From NCBI RefSeq assembly GCF_017471675.1, contig NZ_JAFUSK010000091.1, forward strand, positions 1 through 45,519: a stretch of DNA of 45,519 nucleotides, in the 5' to 3' direction. A program made the translations under genes and the position numbers. Shown here piece by piece: positions 17,013 through 25,566 of this stretch. The notes under the pieces are model-generated. The model was not told the DNA's origin, searched no databases, and saw only the letters and a program-made list of their open reading frames with translations. The stretch's first letter is position 1. Every line of letters starts with the position of its first letter. Source of the DNA: Pseudobutyrivibrio sp. (GTDB lineage: Bacteria; Bacillota; Clostridia; Lachnospirales; Lachnospiraceae).

Positions 17013-17529
17013 ATGTATATCCCTCGCCATTTTCTACATGATATGAATAATAATCCCCATCAAAAAGACTGCTTAAAATCGCCATGATAGTTCCGCCGTG
17101 GCAAACGACTGAAATATTCTTACAATCGCCGCTTAGCTTAATAAGCTTTTGAAAACCAATCATGGTACGGCTATTTGCCTCATCCCTACTTTCTCCATTT
17201 GGAAAAGGCGCCGTTCCTCCTGATTCTATCCAATCTATATATTCCTTGTTGTCAGCAAGCTCTAAGTAATTTTTCCCCTCAAAAATACCAAAATCTGTTT
17301 CCCGTAATTCCTCTATAATAACAGGCTTACATTCGGGATATATAAGCTCTGCCGTCCTGACACAACGCATCAGTGGACTAGAAAAAACTATATCGCATTT
17401 CGGATAATGCCTTGATATTATTTCCTTTTCGCCATCTACGCTCAAGGGTTCATCAGTGATTCCAATATACCTTTTTTCATAATTTCCTGGAGTCTTACCA
17501 TGGCGGATTAAAGTGATTGTCTTTTCCAT
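16954..17529 (-). CDS. cobC: CobC-like histidine phosphatase (alpha-ribazole phosphatase)
   Basis: This 191-aa member of the histidine phosphatase family has the catalytic R9-H10-G11 and the second His in VVCHGG. In this place it should take the phosphate from alpha-ribazole 5'-phosphate or from adenosylcobalamin 5'-phosphate, the last step of nucleotide-loop assembly. The start overlaps the stop of the short cobU-like gene by one base (TAATG). By sequence alone other phosphoglycerate-mutase-like roles are possible; the operon position decides. Confidence 0.8.
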   Translation of the reverse strand: MEKTITLIRHGKTPGNYEKRYIGITDEPLSVDGEKEIISRHYPKCDIVFSSPLMRCVRTAELIYPECKPVIIEELRETDFGIFEGKNYLELADNKEYIDWIESGGTAPFPNGESRDEANSRTMIGFQKLIKLSGDCKNISVVCHGGTIMAILSSLFDGDYYSYHVENGEGYTFELSSNGLYHGLRTRSFIR

Positions 17530-17861
17530 TATTTAATCCTTTGACCTATGCCTAAAACTACCCTGTGCACCTCTGTAGCTTCCTTGGCAAGCTCTATTAA
17601 TATTTGACCTGCAATATCACGCCAATTTCTTTCATTGGCATCCATTGGAACCACGCCATTTCCTATTTCGTCAGCAATAATTACCCATTGCCCCTCAGAT
17701 GTAGTCTCAAGAATTTCGGCCAAAATTTCTTCTTGTGTCTTATCCTCAGATAACCTCTTTTTTATAAATAGATGGGCCTGATTAAAAAATCTGGCTTTAG
17801 GAAAAGTATTAAGAGCATATTCTGTTTTCCCCTGATAGCTACCGCCTATTACAAGATTCAT
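17529..17861 (-). CDS. Short CobU-like protein (second copy)
   Basis: This 110-aa protein looks like a shrunken CobU. It has a P-loop GGSYQGKT at its start and the CobU C-terminal block ADEIGNGVVP...RDIAGQ...GIGQRIK, but the middle of the usual 170-180-residue protein is missing, including the His that carries GMP during guanylyl transfer. The ATG at 17861 has AGGTG upstream; the ATG at 17873, overlapping the cobS stop (ATGA), is the alternative. It stands between cobS and cobC, four genes of nucleotide-loop assembly in a row. It may be a kinase-only form or a partner of the full CobU. The family assignment is my reading; the role is unknown. Confidence 0.7.
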   Translation of the reverse strand: MNLVIGGSYQGKTEYALNTFPKARFFNQAHLFIKKRLSEDKTQEEILAEILETTSEGQWVIIADEIGNGVVPMDANERNWRDIAGQILIELAKEATEVHRVVLGIGQRIK

Positions 17862-17869
17862 TTCACACC

Positions 17870-18628
17870 TCATAGATATTTATATAATGCAAGAAAAAGA
17901 GCAGCTAGAAACTCAGCGTTTACCACATACCAGCCAGCAACATCTCCGGTGATTCCACCAAACAATCTACCTGCTCTTTTTGCAAGTGTTAGGACTGTTA
18001 CGATAGGAATAACAAATGCGAAACAAGCTCTAAAAGGAGATACTACAAATGCCAAACAAAAGCTTATTATTAATTCTATGCACAAGCATGCAAATACTGG
18101 TTTGTCCAATGTATTTTGGGCTTCTGAATAAAGCATCCCATCTGACTTAGCCTTCTTCCCCTTTACTACAAGCATTCCGCTTAAAGCTCGTGCCATAAAA
18201 AATGAAAAGCTCCAGATTATGAAGCTTTCTCTATCCATAATAAGAATGGAAGCAAATAGTAATAATCCAACAATGATTACATTGATAACAGAAAAAGCTC
18301 CGATGTGAGGGTCCTTAAGTATTTCAAGGCGCTCTTCCCTAGTCTTAAAAGAGCTAATAGCATCTTCAACATCCATAAAACCATCCAGATGAAAGCCCCC
18401 TGTTACTATAAGAGGTATTGCTATTGCAAGAGCCCCAAATGAAGCATTTGGAAAACCATACTTTTCAGTTAATAGCAATAGCCCGTACTCTAACAACCCT
18501 ATTACAGCCCCAACCCATGGGAAGAAAATAAGATGATATTTCATATCCTCACTATCCCAGGTAAATCTTGGCATGGGAATTCTTGAATACATTGAAAAAG
18601 CTACAATAAACGATTTTATAATTCTCAT
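17870..18628 (-). CDS. cobS: CobS: adenosylcobinamide-GDP ribazoletransferase
   Basis: This 252-aa integral membrane enzyme joins adenosylcobinamide-GDP to alpha-ribazole (or its phosphate). It shows the family marks SRIPMP near the start, FPWVGAVIG, the conserved acidic stretch GGFHLDGFMDVEDA and about six membrane segments. It overlaps both neighbours by four bases (ATGA), cobU upstream and the short cobU-like gene downstream. Confidence 0.92.
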   Translation of the reverse strand: MRIIKSFIVAFSMYSRIPMPRFTWDSEDMKYHLIFFPWVGAVIGLLEYGLLLLTEKYGFPNASFGALAIAIPLIVTGGFHLDGFMDVEDAISSFKTREERLEILKDPHIGAFSVINVIIVGLLLFASILIMDRESFIIWSFSFFMARALSGMLVVKGKKAKSDGMLYSEAQNTLDKPVFACLCIELIISFCLAFVVSPFRACFAFVIPIVTVLTLAKRAGRLFGGITGDVAGWYVVNAEFLAALFLALYKYL

Positions 18629-19140
18629 AATTTTATTCCAATCCCTACCACTACTTCGTATACTTCATTAGAAAGCTTAGCCAGTCTTTCGTTTATTAGC
18701 CCTAAGGCTCTCATGTATTCCTTAGTACCTTCATCATAGCTTACCCCATCTTCAAATATGTTATTAGTAACTATTACAAGGGCAGCTGCTTTCTTAGACA
18801 AAGCAATTACATCATCTATTATCTTATCTGCACATTCTGTAAAAGAGACATTTCTTTCAACTGCAAACATTTCATTAGCCACTAGATTAGACATACATTC
18901 AAGAAGCACTATAGAATCAGCATCTACTATCGTATTTGCGATATCTGTAGGCTGTTCTATTGTGATGAAGCCCATGCCTTCTCTTTGCTTTCTATGCTTT
19001 TCAATTCGCCTATCAGCTTCTTCATCAAATGATTTCATTGTGGCTAGATAATATCTGTTTGGGTAATTAGTTTTACAAACTAAATCCTCAGCAAATGCTG
19101 ATTTACCACTACCACTTCCACCATATACTAATGTAATCAT
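18625..19140 (-). CDS. cobU: CobU: adenosylcobinamide kinase/guanylyltransferase
   Basis: This 171-aa protein has the P-loop GGSGSGKS at residues 7-14, YLAT, and the segment RRIEKHRKQR with the His that accepts GMP. It phosphorylates adenosylcobinamide and then transfers GMP from GTP. The C-terminal motif usually TNEVG...GIVP reads TNNIFEDGVSYDEGT here and has diverged, while the short second copy downstream keeps that motif. It overlaps cobT and cobS by four bases each. Confidence 0.88.
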   Translation of the reverse strand: MITLVYGGSGSGKSAFAEDLVCKTNYPNRYYLATMKSFDEEADRRIEKHRKQREGMGFITIEQPTDIANTIVDADSIVLLECMSNLVANEMFAVERNVSFTECADKIIDDVIALSKKAAALVIVTNNIFEDGVSYDEGTKEYMRALGLINERLAKLSNEVYEVVVGIGIKL

Positions 19141-20222
19141 GCTTCCTCTTTAAAATCCTTATACTGCTCCACTCCAGAATCGCCGAACTTTAATGCATCA
19201 TGAAATGCAATATCTACTATCCTAAGGGAAGATACCATCATAACTGCACCTACACCCTCGCCTACAGCCATAGCTGCATCAATTGCAGGCGTAAGTTTAA
19301 GCTTATTTACAAGCTTCTTTGCCACCGGTTCTTTACTAATATGTGATGGAATCAGATAATCCTTAGTATTATCTAATAACCTGTCAGCCACAAGAGCTGA
19401 TACCATACTAAGCATTCCGTCTAACACTACCGGCACACTATACACAGCACCACCAAGAATGATTCCTGTCATTGCTGCAAGCTCAAGACCACCAAAATTA
19501 CTGCAAATCTCCACTGGTGACAGACCGCTGTACATTGATAAGGCCATAGATACAACGGCACGCTTTTTGCTGAAGCCTTCATCATCTAAGCCAGCCCCTC
19601 TTCCGGTAACCGCCTCTGCATTCAAATCCAGCAGATAGCCTGCAATGACTGCAGCTGATGTGGTATTTCCGATTCCCATTTCACCAACCAGCAGTAAATC
19701 ATATCCACTTTCCTTGCTCTCCAAAGCTAAGTCCATACCAACCTGAACAGCTCTTGAAAATTCTTCAACAGACATAGCTGGCTGCTTTAAAAAATTGCAG
19801 GTTCCGTATTTCACTCTTCTATTTAGTGTATATGGCACCTCTTTGGCATAATTAATACCAACATCCACAGCCATAATATCTATCCCCAGGGATTTGGCCA
19901 TGACACCAGCAGTAGTAAGCCCTTTTCCAATATTTGTTGCGCAGATTCTAGTGACATCCTGATCTGCCTGACTCACCCCTTCTTCAACAATGCCATGGTC
20001 TCCACAACACACAATAAGCCTTGGATGATATAAATCAGGTGCATCAACGCCTTGAATGGCAGCGATTTTGGAATGAATATTCTCAAAGTTTCCAAAGCTA
20101 TCAATAGGCTTTGAAACCCTGTTCCATTCCTGCTTTACCTGTTTAATTTTTTCTTTATTAACAGGCTCTATTTTAATTTTATCCTCTAAAATGTCGTCAA
20201 ATAATACTCTAGTATCCCCCAT
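19137..20222 (-). CDS. cobT: CobT: nicotinate-nucleotide:dimethylbenzimidazole phosphoribosyltransferase
   Basis: This 361-aa enzyme activates the lower-ligand base of cobalamin to alpha-ribazole phosphate. It has KIAAIQG, CCGDHGI, GEMGIGNTTSAA, VTGRGAG and the catalytic Glu in VGEGVGAV near the C-terminus. Length is usual. No genes for anaerobic benzimidazole synthesis (bza) are in the window, so the base comes from another locus or from outside. The start ATG lies inside the end of cbiA, 14 bases before its stop. Confidence 0.92.
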   Translation of the reverse strand: MGDTRVLFDDILEDKIKIEPVNKEKIKQVKQEWNRVSKPIDSFGNFENIHSKIAAIQGVDAPDLYHPRLIVCCGDHGIVEEGVSQADQDVTRICATNIGKGLTTAGVMAKSLGIDIMAVDVGINYAKEVPYTLNRRVKYGTCNFLKQPAMSVEEFSRAVQVGMDLALESKESGYDLLLVGEMGIGNTTSAAVIAGYLLDLNAEAVTGRGAGLDDEGFSKKRAVVSMALSMYSGLSPVEICSNFGGLELAAMTGIILGGAVYSVPVVLDGMLSMVSALVADRLLDNTKDYLIPSHISKEPVAKKLVNKLKLTPAIDAAMAVGEGVGAVMMVSSLRIVDIAFHDALKFGDSGVEQYKDFKEEA

Positions 20223-21570
20223 AATTTTTCATAGCCTCCACAAAATTTTTGATAAAATCCGGATTAGAAAGATAATATAGATGTGGGAACCCCACGAACC
20301 CACCATTTGCCTTATGAATGCACTGCCAGCTTCTTGTTGAAGATGGCTTTGTTGCCTTACAATCACTTCCATTATTATCTGTATCATAATAATGAAATTC
20401 ATGCCCGTTAATCTTTCTTTCTCCATCATCTATTATAGCATATCCGAACCTAACAAGATGCCCTGTAAATGTGGCTTTTCCATTTATGGCAGAAACCATT
20501 TTATAAGCTGTATTATCACTATCTACTATCTCATCCATAAGATACATAAAGCCTCCACATTCAGCCATTATAGGCATCCTTTTTTCATAGGCTAATCTTA
20601 TTTCATTTTTTATTTGATTATTAATAGAAAGCTCCTTTAGATGGTTTTCTGGATAACCACCGCCAAGCAATATTCCACTAATACCTTCTGGAAGATAAGA
20701 ATCATATATAGGTGAAAAAAAGCAAAGTTCAATTCCAATGCTTTCAAATAGCTTTAAGTTTTCTTTATAATAAAAACAAAATGCTTCATCCTTTGCAACA
20801 GCAAGCTTTATCGTATTTACGGATTGCATACTGTTCATTAGTGCATCTAATTGCTCAGGTGCTTTAGCCTTTCCTATATCCTCACATGCCCCATTGGCAA
20901 GCTCCAATATCGTATCAACATCTATCTCTTCCTCAACCTTATTACCAAGAAGGGATAGCTGACTTTTAATATCTGCAATTTCCTCAGGAAGATATAATCC
21001 TAAATGCCTGCTTGAAATATTGATATCTGAAATATCAGAAAGGGTACCAAGATATTTTACGCCAAGCTCCTGTTCAATTATAGGCTTTAGAATCTGCCCA
21101 AAGCTCTTTGAAGTTTTATTTAAAATCACACCCTTAATAAGCTTATGCTTATCATAATCAATAAAGCCTTTTAAGGTAGCCACCACTGATTTGCCAGCAC
21201 CCTTGGCATTAACTACTAAAATAATCGGGCAATTTAGCACTCTTGCTAAATCATAGCTGGAGCCTGTTTCTTCAACACCCCTTACACCATCAAAAAGCCC
21301 CATTACACCTTCTATAACACTGATTTCACCAGTGCATTCTTTGCCGTAAATCCATCTGGTAACCTCATCCTCTGTAAAAAAAGTATCCAGGTTACCTGAC
21401 TCTATCCCTAGCACATTTCTGTGATACATAGGGTCAATATAATCTGGGCCACACTTAAAGCTGCAGGGCTTTACGCCTCTTTGCTTTAGGGCTGTAAGCA
21501 GGCCACATGTAATTGTAGTTTTTCCACTGCCACTGGCTGTGGCTGCTATCATAACTCTTGGTTTCTTCAT
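20209..21570 (-). CDS. cbiA: CbiA: cobyrinate a,c-diamide synthase
   Basis: This enzyme amidates the a and c side chains with glutamine and ATP. It has an N-terminal P-loop ATASGSGKTT, KCGPDYIDPMYH, and a C-terminal class-I-like glutaminase domain with the Cys in MAECGGFMYL and the His in HEFHYYD. The frame opens at 21693, but family proteins start at the ATG at 21570 (MKKPRVMIAA, giving 453 aa). GGAGG lies some 26 bases before this ATG; a TTG four codons upstream is closer to it. The 41 extra codons upstream look like an inserted element and not like CbiA. Confidence 0.9.
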   Translation of the reverse strand: MKKPRVMIAATASGSGKTTITCGLLTALKQRGVKPCSFKCGPDYIDPMYHRNVLGIESGNLDTFFTEDEVTRWIYGKECTGEISVIEGVMGLFDGVRGVEETGSSYDLARVLNCPIILVVNAKGAGKSVVATLKGFIDYDKHKLIKGVILNKTSKSFGQILKPIIEQELGVKYLGTLSDISDINISSRHLGLYLPEEIADIKSQLSLLGNKVEEEIDVDTILELANGACEDIGKAKAPEQLDALMNSMQSVNTIKLAVAKDEAFCFYYKENLKLFESIGIELCFFSPIYDSYLPEGISGILLGGGYPENHLKELSINNQIKNEIRLAYEKRMPIMAECGGFMYLMDEIVDSDNTAYKMVSAINGKATFTGHLVRFGYAIIDDGERKINGHEFHYYDTDNNGSDCKATKPSSTRSWQCIHKANGGFVGFPHLYYLSNPDFIKNFVEAMKNYGGY

Positions 21571-21705
21571 TTGAGTTTCCAATATTCTAATCTTCCTCCG
21601 CTCGTTACGGTCACAAGCCATTATATTCCTACGCTTCGCATGAAAAGCTCTGCTTAAGAAACATAAGAGCTTGTTACCTACGAGCTCATCCAAATGCTAA
21701 TCTAA
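21571..21705 (-). other. Odd spacer between cbiJET and cbiA, open in frame with cbiA
   Basis: This 135-base spacer stands out in an operon whose other genes overlap or nearly touch. Read on the minus strand it stays open in frame with cbiA and would encode 41 basic residues (MACDRNERRKIRI near the end) with no match to CbiA. It contains GAGCTC/GAGCTT-type short inverted repeats. It may be a second family of inserted repeat; I see no further copy in this window. Confidence 0.4.
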
Positions 21706-23751
21706 TTACAAAGAAAACGATACCACGTATACGGGATTTTGAGCTTGCATTACGTTGTAATCACCAATAGTTTTTGCTTTACTTATAGCAACTTGAACCA
21801 CATCAGCATCACTTATTGCATAATCCTTTAGGATACCATTAACCTCTGCTATAGTCTCAAGGGTAACCGCATTTATTACAACCCTTGTATTATTTCCTTT
21901 GGCTTTTATAGTCCTTAGAATCTCTTCTAGTCTGCCTCCACTACCGCCTATAAACACATGAGTAGGCGCAGGCAGGTTTTCTAATGCTTCTGGCGCAACT
22001 CCCTTGTATAGCTTTACATTCTTCAGATTGAATTTGTTAATATTAGCTCTTATAAGCTCACAGGCCTCTTCCTTAAACTCTACCGTATATACGTTAATTG
22101 ATGGGTGAAGCAATCCAATTTCAACAGAAACAGAGCCACTGCCTCCACCTATATCATAGACAACAGCATTCTCTGTAAGCCCTAGCTTGCAAATAGAAAG
22201 CGCTCTTATCTCTTCCTTTGACATAGGAGTCTTGTTACGCAAGAAAGCATCATCTGCTAATCCAGGTGATAACCTTCTGGTGGTAGGCTTTTTATTTTTT
22301 ATCATAAGAACCACAAGACCATCCTCTGGGAATGTGGAACACTTCATGGCACTTAATTTAACAATCTTTTCATAGGAATATAGATTAACGCCAGCCACTA
22401 TTTCATATTTAACATCGTAATCTTCTTCCAGCTTGCATAGGATTTCACCGATAATGCGAACATCTTTACCACCTGATGTAAGTGTAAAGACCTTTGCATT
22501 ATGCAAGGTAGCATCAATAAGCTTAGGTTGCCATACACTTTCTTCAATACCATGGCAGCTCATAACAACTGCATCATCATAGCTTTCCCCTATACGGCTT
22601 GCCAGGGCACTTACTGATGAAATGCCAGGCATTACATTTACCTTTATCCTACCATCTGCTTTAAGTGCATCCCTAAGCTTTTTTGTTCCACTATAAAATC
22701 CGGTATCCCCCGAAAACAGTACCAATGCATTAAGAATTCCATAAGGCAGTGCTTCAATCCGTTCATTTAATACAGGCATAATATCCTTCGCCAGGTAATA
22801 TGGATACTTCTTTCCCTTACACTCTATAGAAGAAAGCATCCTGGCAGCCCCAAATATAATGTCTGCATTTTGAATCGTCTCTTTAACCTCTTCCGTAATA
22901 GAGCCAAATCCCATTCCAAATCCTGCTAATGTAATATGGCATTTCACATCAGGAGTAATTTCTGAAAAAGCATTAGGCTTAAGGCTAACCTGTAAAACCT
23001 CTTCTAGCTTTTTAATTGCATCTTCATTAGATAAGCCTTCTGCTGAATCATTAGGCCTTTTTATGATGAAGCATTGTACCCCTTCTTCTTTTGCTGCATT
23101 TATTCGCTCAGCTTCTCCACTGGATTTGCCACTACTTTTAAGAACCATAATCTTAGCATTAGTTTCTTTTAGTTGAATTCTATTCATAGCCTTAGAAAAT
23201 GGTCCCTGCATTGCAATGATTTGCTTTCCTGTAAGCCCGTTATCCATGCATATTTTAAGGCTTTCAATGCTTGGAATCACTCTTACAACTAATCGCTCTT
23301 TCAAAGCTTCATTCTTGCAAAAGGCGCTTAGCTCTTTGCTTCCAGTTGTAAGAAATATAATTCCACTGGTAGATTCTAGTGCCTTTTCGCATGAATCAAC
23401 ATCTTCAAAGAAAGTACAATCTGTATAATCTACCTCGTCTGCATCACGGCACACTCTTATAAATGATGTATCTTTGTATGAAAAAACTGCGCTATCTATT
23501 TCCTTTTTTACAATTTCTGCAAAAGGATGAGTGGCATCTACTATTACATCTGGATTTTCAGCTTCAAACAGCTTTATCATTTGGTTACTGTCAAGCCTAC
23601 CTACCCTAACATCTATGCCATTATCACCTAGCACCATATCTTTGCCATATTCAGTTGCAACGCAGTAAATTACAGCTATCTTAGCCAGATTTAATTTCTC
23701 TGCCAGCTGTCTTCCCTCTGTAGTTCCACCAAAAACAATTGCTTTTTTCAA
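21706..23751 (-). CDS. CbiJ-CbiE-CbiT trifunctional fusion
   Basis: This 681-aa protein joins three corrin enzymes. Residues 1-255 are a CbiJ-type cobalt-precorrin-6A reductase (FGGTTEGRQLA, DATHPFA). Residues about 268-470 are a CbiE-type C5-methyltransferase (GFGMGFGSIT, FSGDTGFYSG, PGISSV). Residues about 485-681 are a CbiT-type C15-methyltransferase/decarboxylase (YDIGGGSGSVSVEI, FIGGSGG). The CbiE-CbiT join is common (CobL); CbiJ at the front makes one chain for three late steps. Translation begins at a TTG that overlaps the cbiH stop (TTGA). All three parts look complete. Confidence 0.9.
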   Translation of the reverse strand: MKKAIVFGGTTEGRQLAEKLNLAKIAVIYCVATEYGKDMVLGDNGIDVRVGRLDSNQMIKLFEAENPDVIVDATHPFAEIVKKEIDSAVFSYKDTSFIRVCRDADEVDYTDCTFFEDVDSCEKALESTSGIIFLTTGSKELSAFCKNEALKERLVVRVIPSIESLKICMDNGLTGKQIIAMQGPFSKAMNRIQLKETNAKIMVLKSSGKSSGEAERINAAKEEGVQCFIIKRPNDSAEGLSNEDAIKKLEEVLQVSLKPNAFSEITPDVKCHITLAGFGMGFGSITEEVKETIQNADIIFGAARMLSSIECKGKKYPYYLAKDIMPVLNERIEALPYGILNALVLFSGDTGFYSGTKKLRDALKADGRIKVNVMPGISSVSALASRIGESYDDAVVMSCHGIEESVWQPKLIDATLHNAKVFTLTSGGKDVRIIGEILCKLEEDYDVKYEIVAGVNLYSYEKIVKLSAMKCSTFPEDGLVVLMIKNKKPTTRRLSPGLADDAFLRNKTPMSKEEIRALSICKLGLTENAVVYDIGGGSGSVSVEIGLLHPSINVYTVEFKEEACELIRANINKFNLKNVKLYKGVAPEALENLPAPTHVFIGGSGGRLEEILRTIKAKGNNTRVVINAVTLETIAEVNGILKDYAISDADVVQVAISKAKTIGDYNVMQAQNPVYVVSFSL

Positions 23752-24503
23752 ATCTGATATCCTCGTTTTGTTACAAGCTTACCTTTTATAATTTCACTTT
23801 TAGAATTGCCTATAAATACTGTAGTAAACATATTTACAGAAGCATCCTTCAGCTCGTCTAAGGTAAGTACCTTTGAGTTAGTTCCTTCCCTTCCAATATT
23901 TTCTACATAGCCACAGGCTCTTTTATTATCTGCTCCCGCATCTAACATTATTTCGCAGGCTCTCTGTAGATAATCATGCCTCTTTTTACTAGAAGGATTA
24001 TATAAAACAATGGCAAAATCTCCCATTATTGCTGCCCTTAGTCTCTTTTCAATCACTTCCCATGGAGTAAGCAAATCGCTTAGACTGATTACACAGAAAT
24101 CATGATTTATAGGTGCCCCTAAAACTGCCGCACCTGATATAGCCGCTGTTACTCCTGGAATAACAATGATATTATCTTCCGTAAAATCTGAATTCGTATT
24201 TACGTATTCAGGAAGAAGCTCATACATAGGGGCTGCCATGCCATACACCCCTGCATCTCCGCTACAAATAAAAGCAACATTATTACCTTCATTAGCAAAA
24301 TCAAAGCATGCCCTGCACCGTTCTATTTCCTGCCGCATTGGAGTAGTAAAAAACTCTTTATCCTCAAAATACTCTTTTACCAAATCCACATAGACTGTAT
24401 AGCCTACGATAACATCAGATTTTTTCATGGCACTAAAGGCTTCATCAGTCATCATATTTCTGTCCCCAGGTCCTATGCCAATTATGTATATTATTCCTGC
24501 CAT
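23748..24503 (-). CDS. cbiH: CbiH: cobalt-precorrin-3 C17-methyltransferase (ring contraction)
   Basis: This 251-aa SAM-dependent methyltransferase has the start IIGIGPGDRNMMT, a GDAGVYGMA loop and the PGVTAA stretch typical of CbiH/CobJ. It methylates C17 and promotes ring contraction to the lactone that CbiG opens. It overlaps the end of cbiG by 13 bases and has AAGGAG seven bases before its ATG. Confidence 0.92.
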   Translation of the reverse strand: MAGIIYIIGIGPGDRNMMTDEAFSAMKKSDVIVGYTVYVDLVKEYFEDKEFFTTPMRQEIERCRACFDFANEGNNVAFICSGDAGVYGMAAPMYELLPEYVNTNSDFTEDNIIVIPGVTAAISGAAVLGAPINHDFCVISLSDLLTPWEVIEKRLRAAIMGDFAIVLYNPSSKKRHDYLQRACEIMLDAGADNKRACGYVENIGREGTNSKVLTLDELKDASVNMFTTVFIGNSKSEIIKGKLVTKRGYQI

Positions 24504-25501
24504 TTTATGCTCCTTAAATCTCTAGTGCCGTAAGCCTTTGTCATGCCATCACGTGCCTGTTTTTTAGCTATTAGCTTAGCCCCTACACACACTGCTGCTC
24601 TTTCACTTACGTTTCCTACGCCTACATTTTCCTTCACAAACTCTGATTCACTAAAATCTCCTGAAACCGATTCTAATTCCTCAACCATAAAGGTTATAAA
24701 TTTGCAATGAAGATATGCCGCAAGCTTAAGTAAGCCTATCTCATTTGCCTTTTTATCTATTGAACAAATTCCATATAGATTATCCTTAAGTTCTTCTAAG
24801 GTGTAATCCTCTAGGATAAAATCAAGCAATTCTTCAAAGCTTTTTCCTCTTTTACAGCCCATGCCAATTACTAAAGTCTTGGGCTTTAATATAAGGGTGC
24901 CATCATCTTTCTTTTTATCATTCATAAATACGAAGTCTATTTTTTCGCCACTTGCCTGATTAATATTTTTAGGCTCTTTATCTTGGAATTTTAAATCTTC
25001 GATTTCATTTTTGTAATAAACTATCTGGCCTTCTAAAAGCTTCATGGATACATCTTTAATCTTTGATTTATCAAGAATTATAAAGCCATTTCTTGCTGCA
25101 AAAGAATCTATAGCATATACACCTTCCACATCTGTTGCAGTAGTAATCACAGGATTTGCATTAAGTACTTTTGCAAAATCTCTCGCCAAATCGTTACCCA
25201 TCCCATAGTGTCCAGACAAAACAGGAATAACATTTAATCCTTTTTCATCAATAACAATCACTGGAATATCTGAAAGCTTATTATCTATAAAAGGTGCAAT
25301 AGTCCGTACAGCAATTCCCACAGCTCCAATAAAAATAAGCGGAATATGCCCCTCAAAGCTATCCCTTGCAAACTCCTTTAAAGATGTATTGTCATCCTTC
25401 ACTTCAAAAGTAGCATTGCCTAAGGCCTGTTCAAGCTTGCTATAAACCTTCCTACCTTCGTCGGTAAAATATGAAATTCTAATAAGAAAATTTTCAATCA
25501 T
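24491..25501 (-). CDS. cbiG: CbiG: cobalt-precorrin-5A hydrolase
   Basis: This 336-aa enzyme opens the lactone and releases the C20 carbon as acetaldehyde. It has the N-terminal domain ending in PVLSGHYGMGNDLA, a middle linker and the C-terminal domain starting IGMGCKRGKS. The start ATG at 25501 follows GGAGAG, which comes from the edge of repeat R1. Next gene cbiH overlaps it. Confidence 0.9.
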   Translation of the reverse strand: MIENFLIRISYFTDEGRKVYSKLEQALGNATFEVKDDNTSLKEFARDSFEGHIPLIFIGAVGIAVRTIAPFIDNKLSDIPVIVIDEKGLNVIPVLSGHYGMGNDLARDFAKVLNANPVITTATDVEGVYAIDSFAARNGFIILDKSKIKDVSMKLLEGQIVYYKNEIEDLKFQDKEPKNINQASGEKIDFVFMNDKKKDDGTLILKPKTLVIGMGCKRGKSFEELLDFILEDYTLEELKDNLYGICSIDKKANEIGLLKLAAYLHCKFITFMVEELESVSGDFSESEFVKENVGVGNVSERAAVCVGAKLIAKKQARDGMTKAYGTRDLRSIKWQE

Positions 25502-25510
25502 ATACTCTCC

Positions 25511-25560
25511 AAAGGCTTCTCCCTCTGGGAGAAGCTGTCACCGAAGGTGGCTGATGAGGG
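25511..25560 (-). repeat. Double-hairpin repeat R1 (short form)
   Basis: Minus-strand copy lying in the 65-base gap between cbiF and cbiG. It has the two hairpins of the family (GGTGGC...GTCACC type, and AAGCTTC-type GAGAAGC/GCTTCTC) and the ends CCCTCATC...AAGCCTTT. Confidence 0.85.
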
Positions 25561-25566
25561 CAACCA

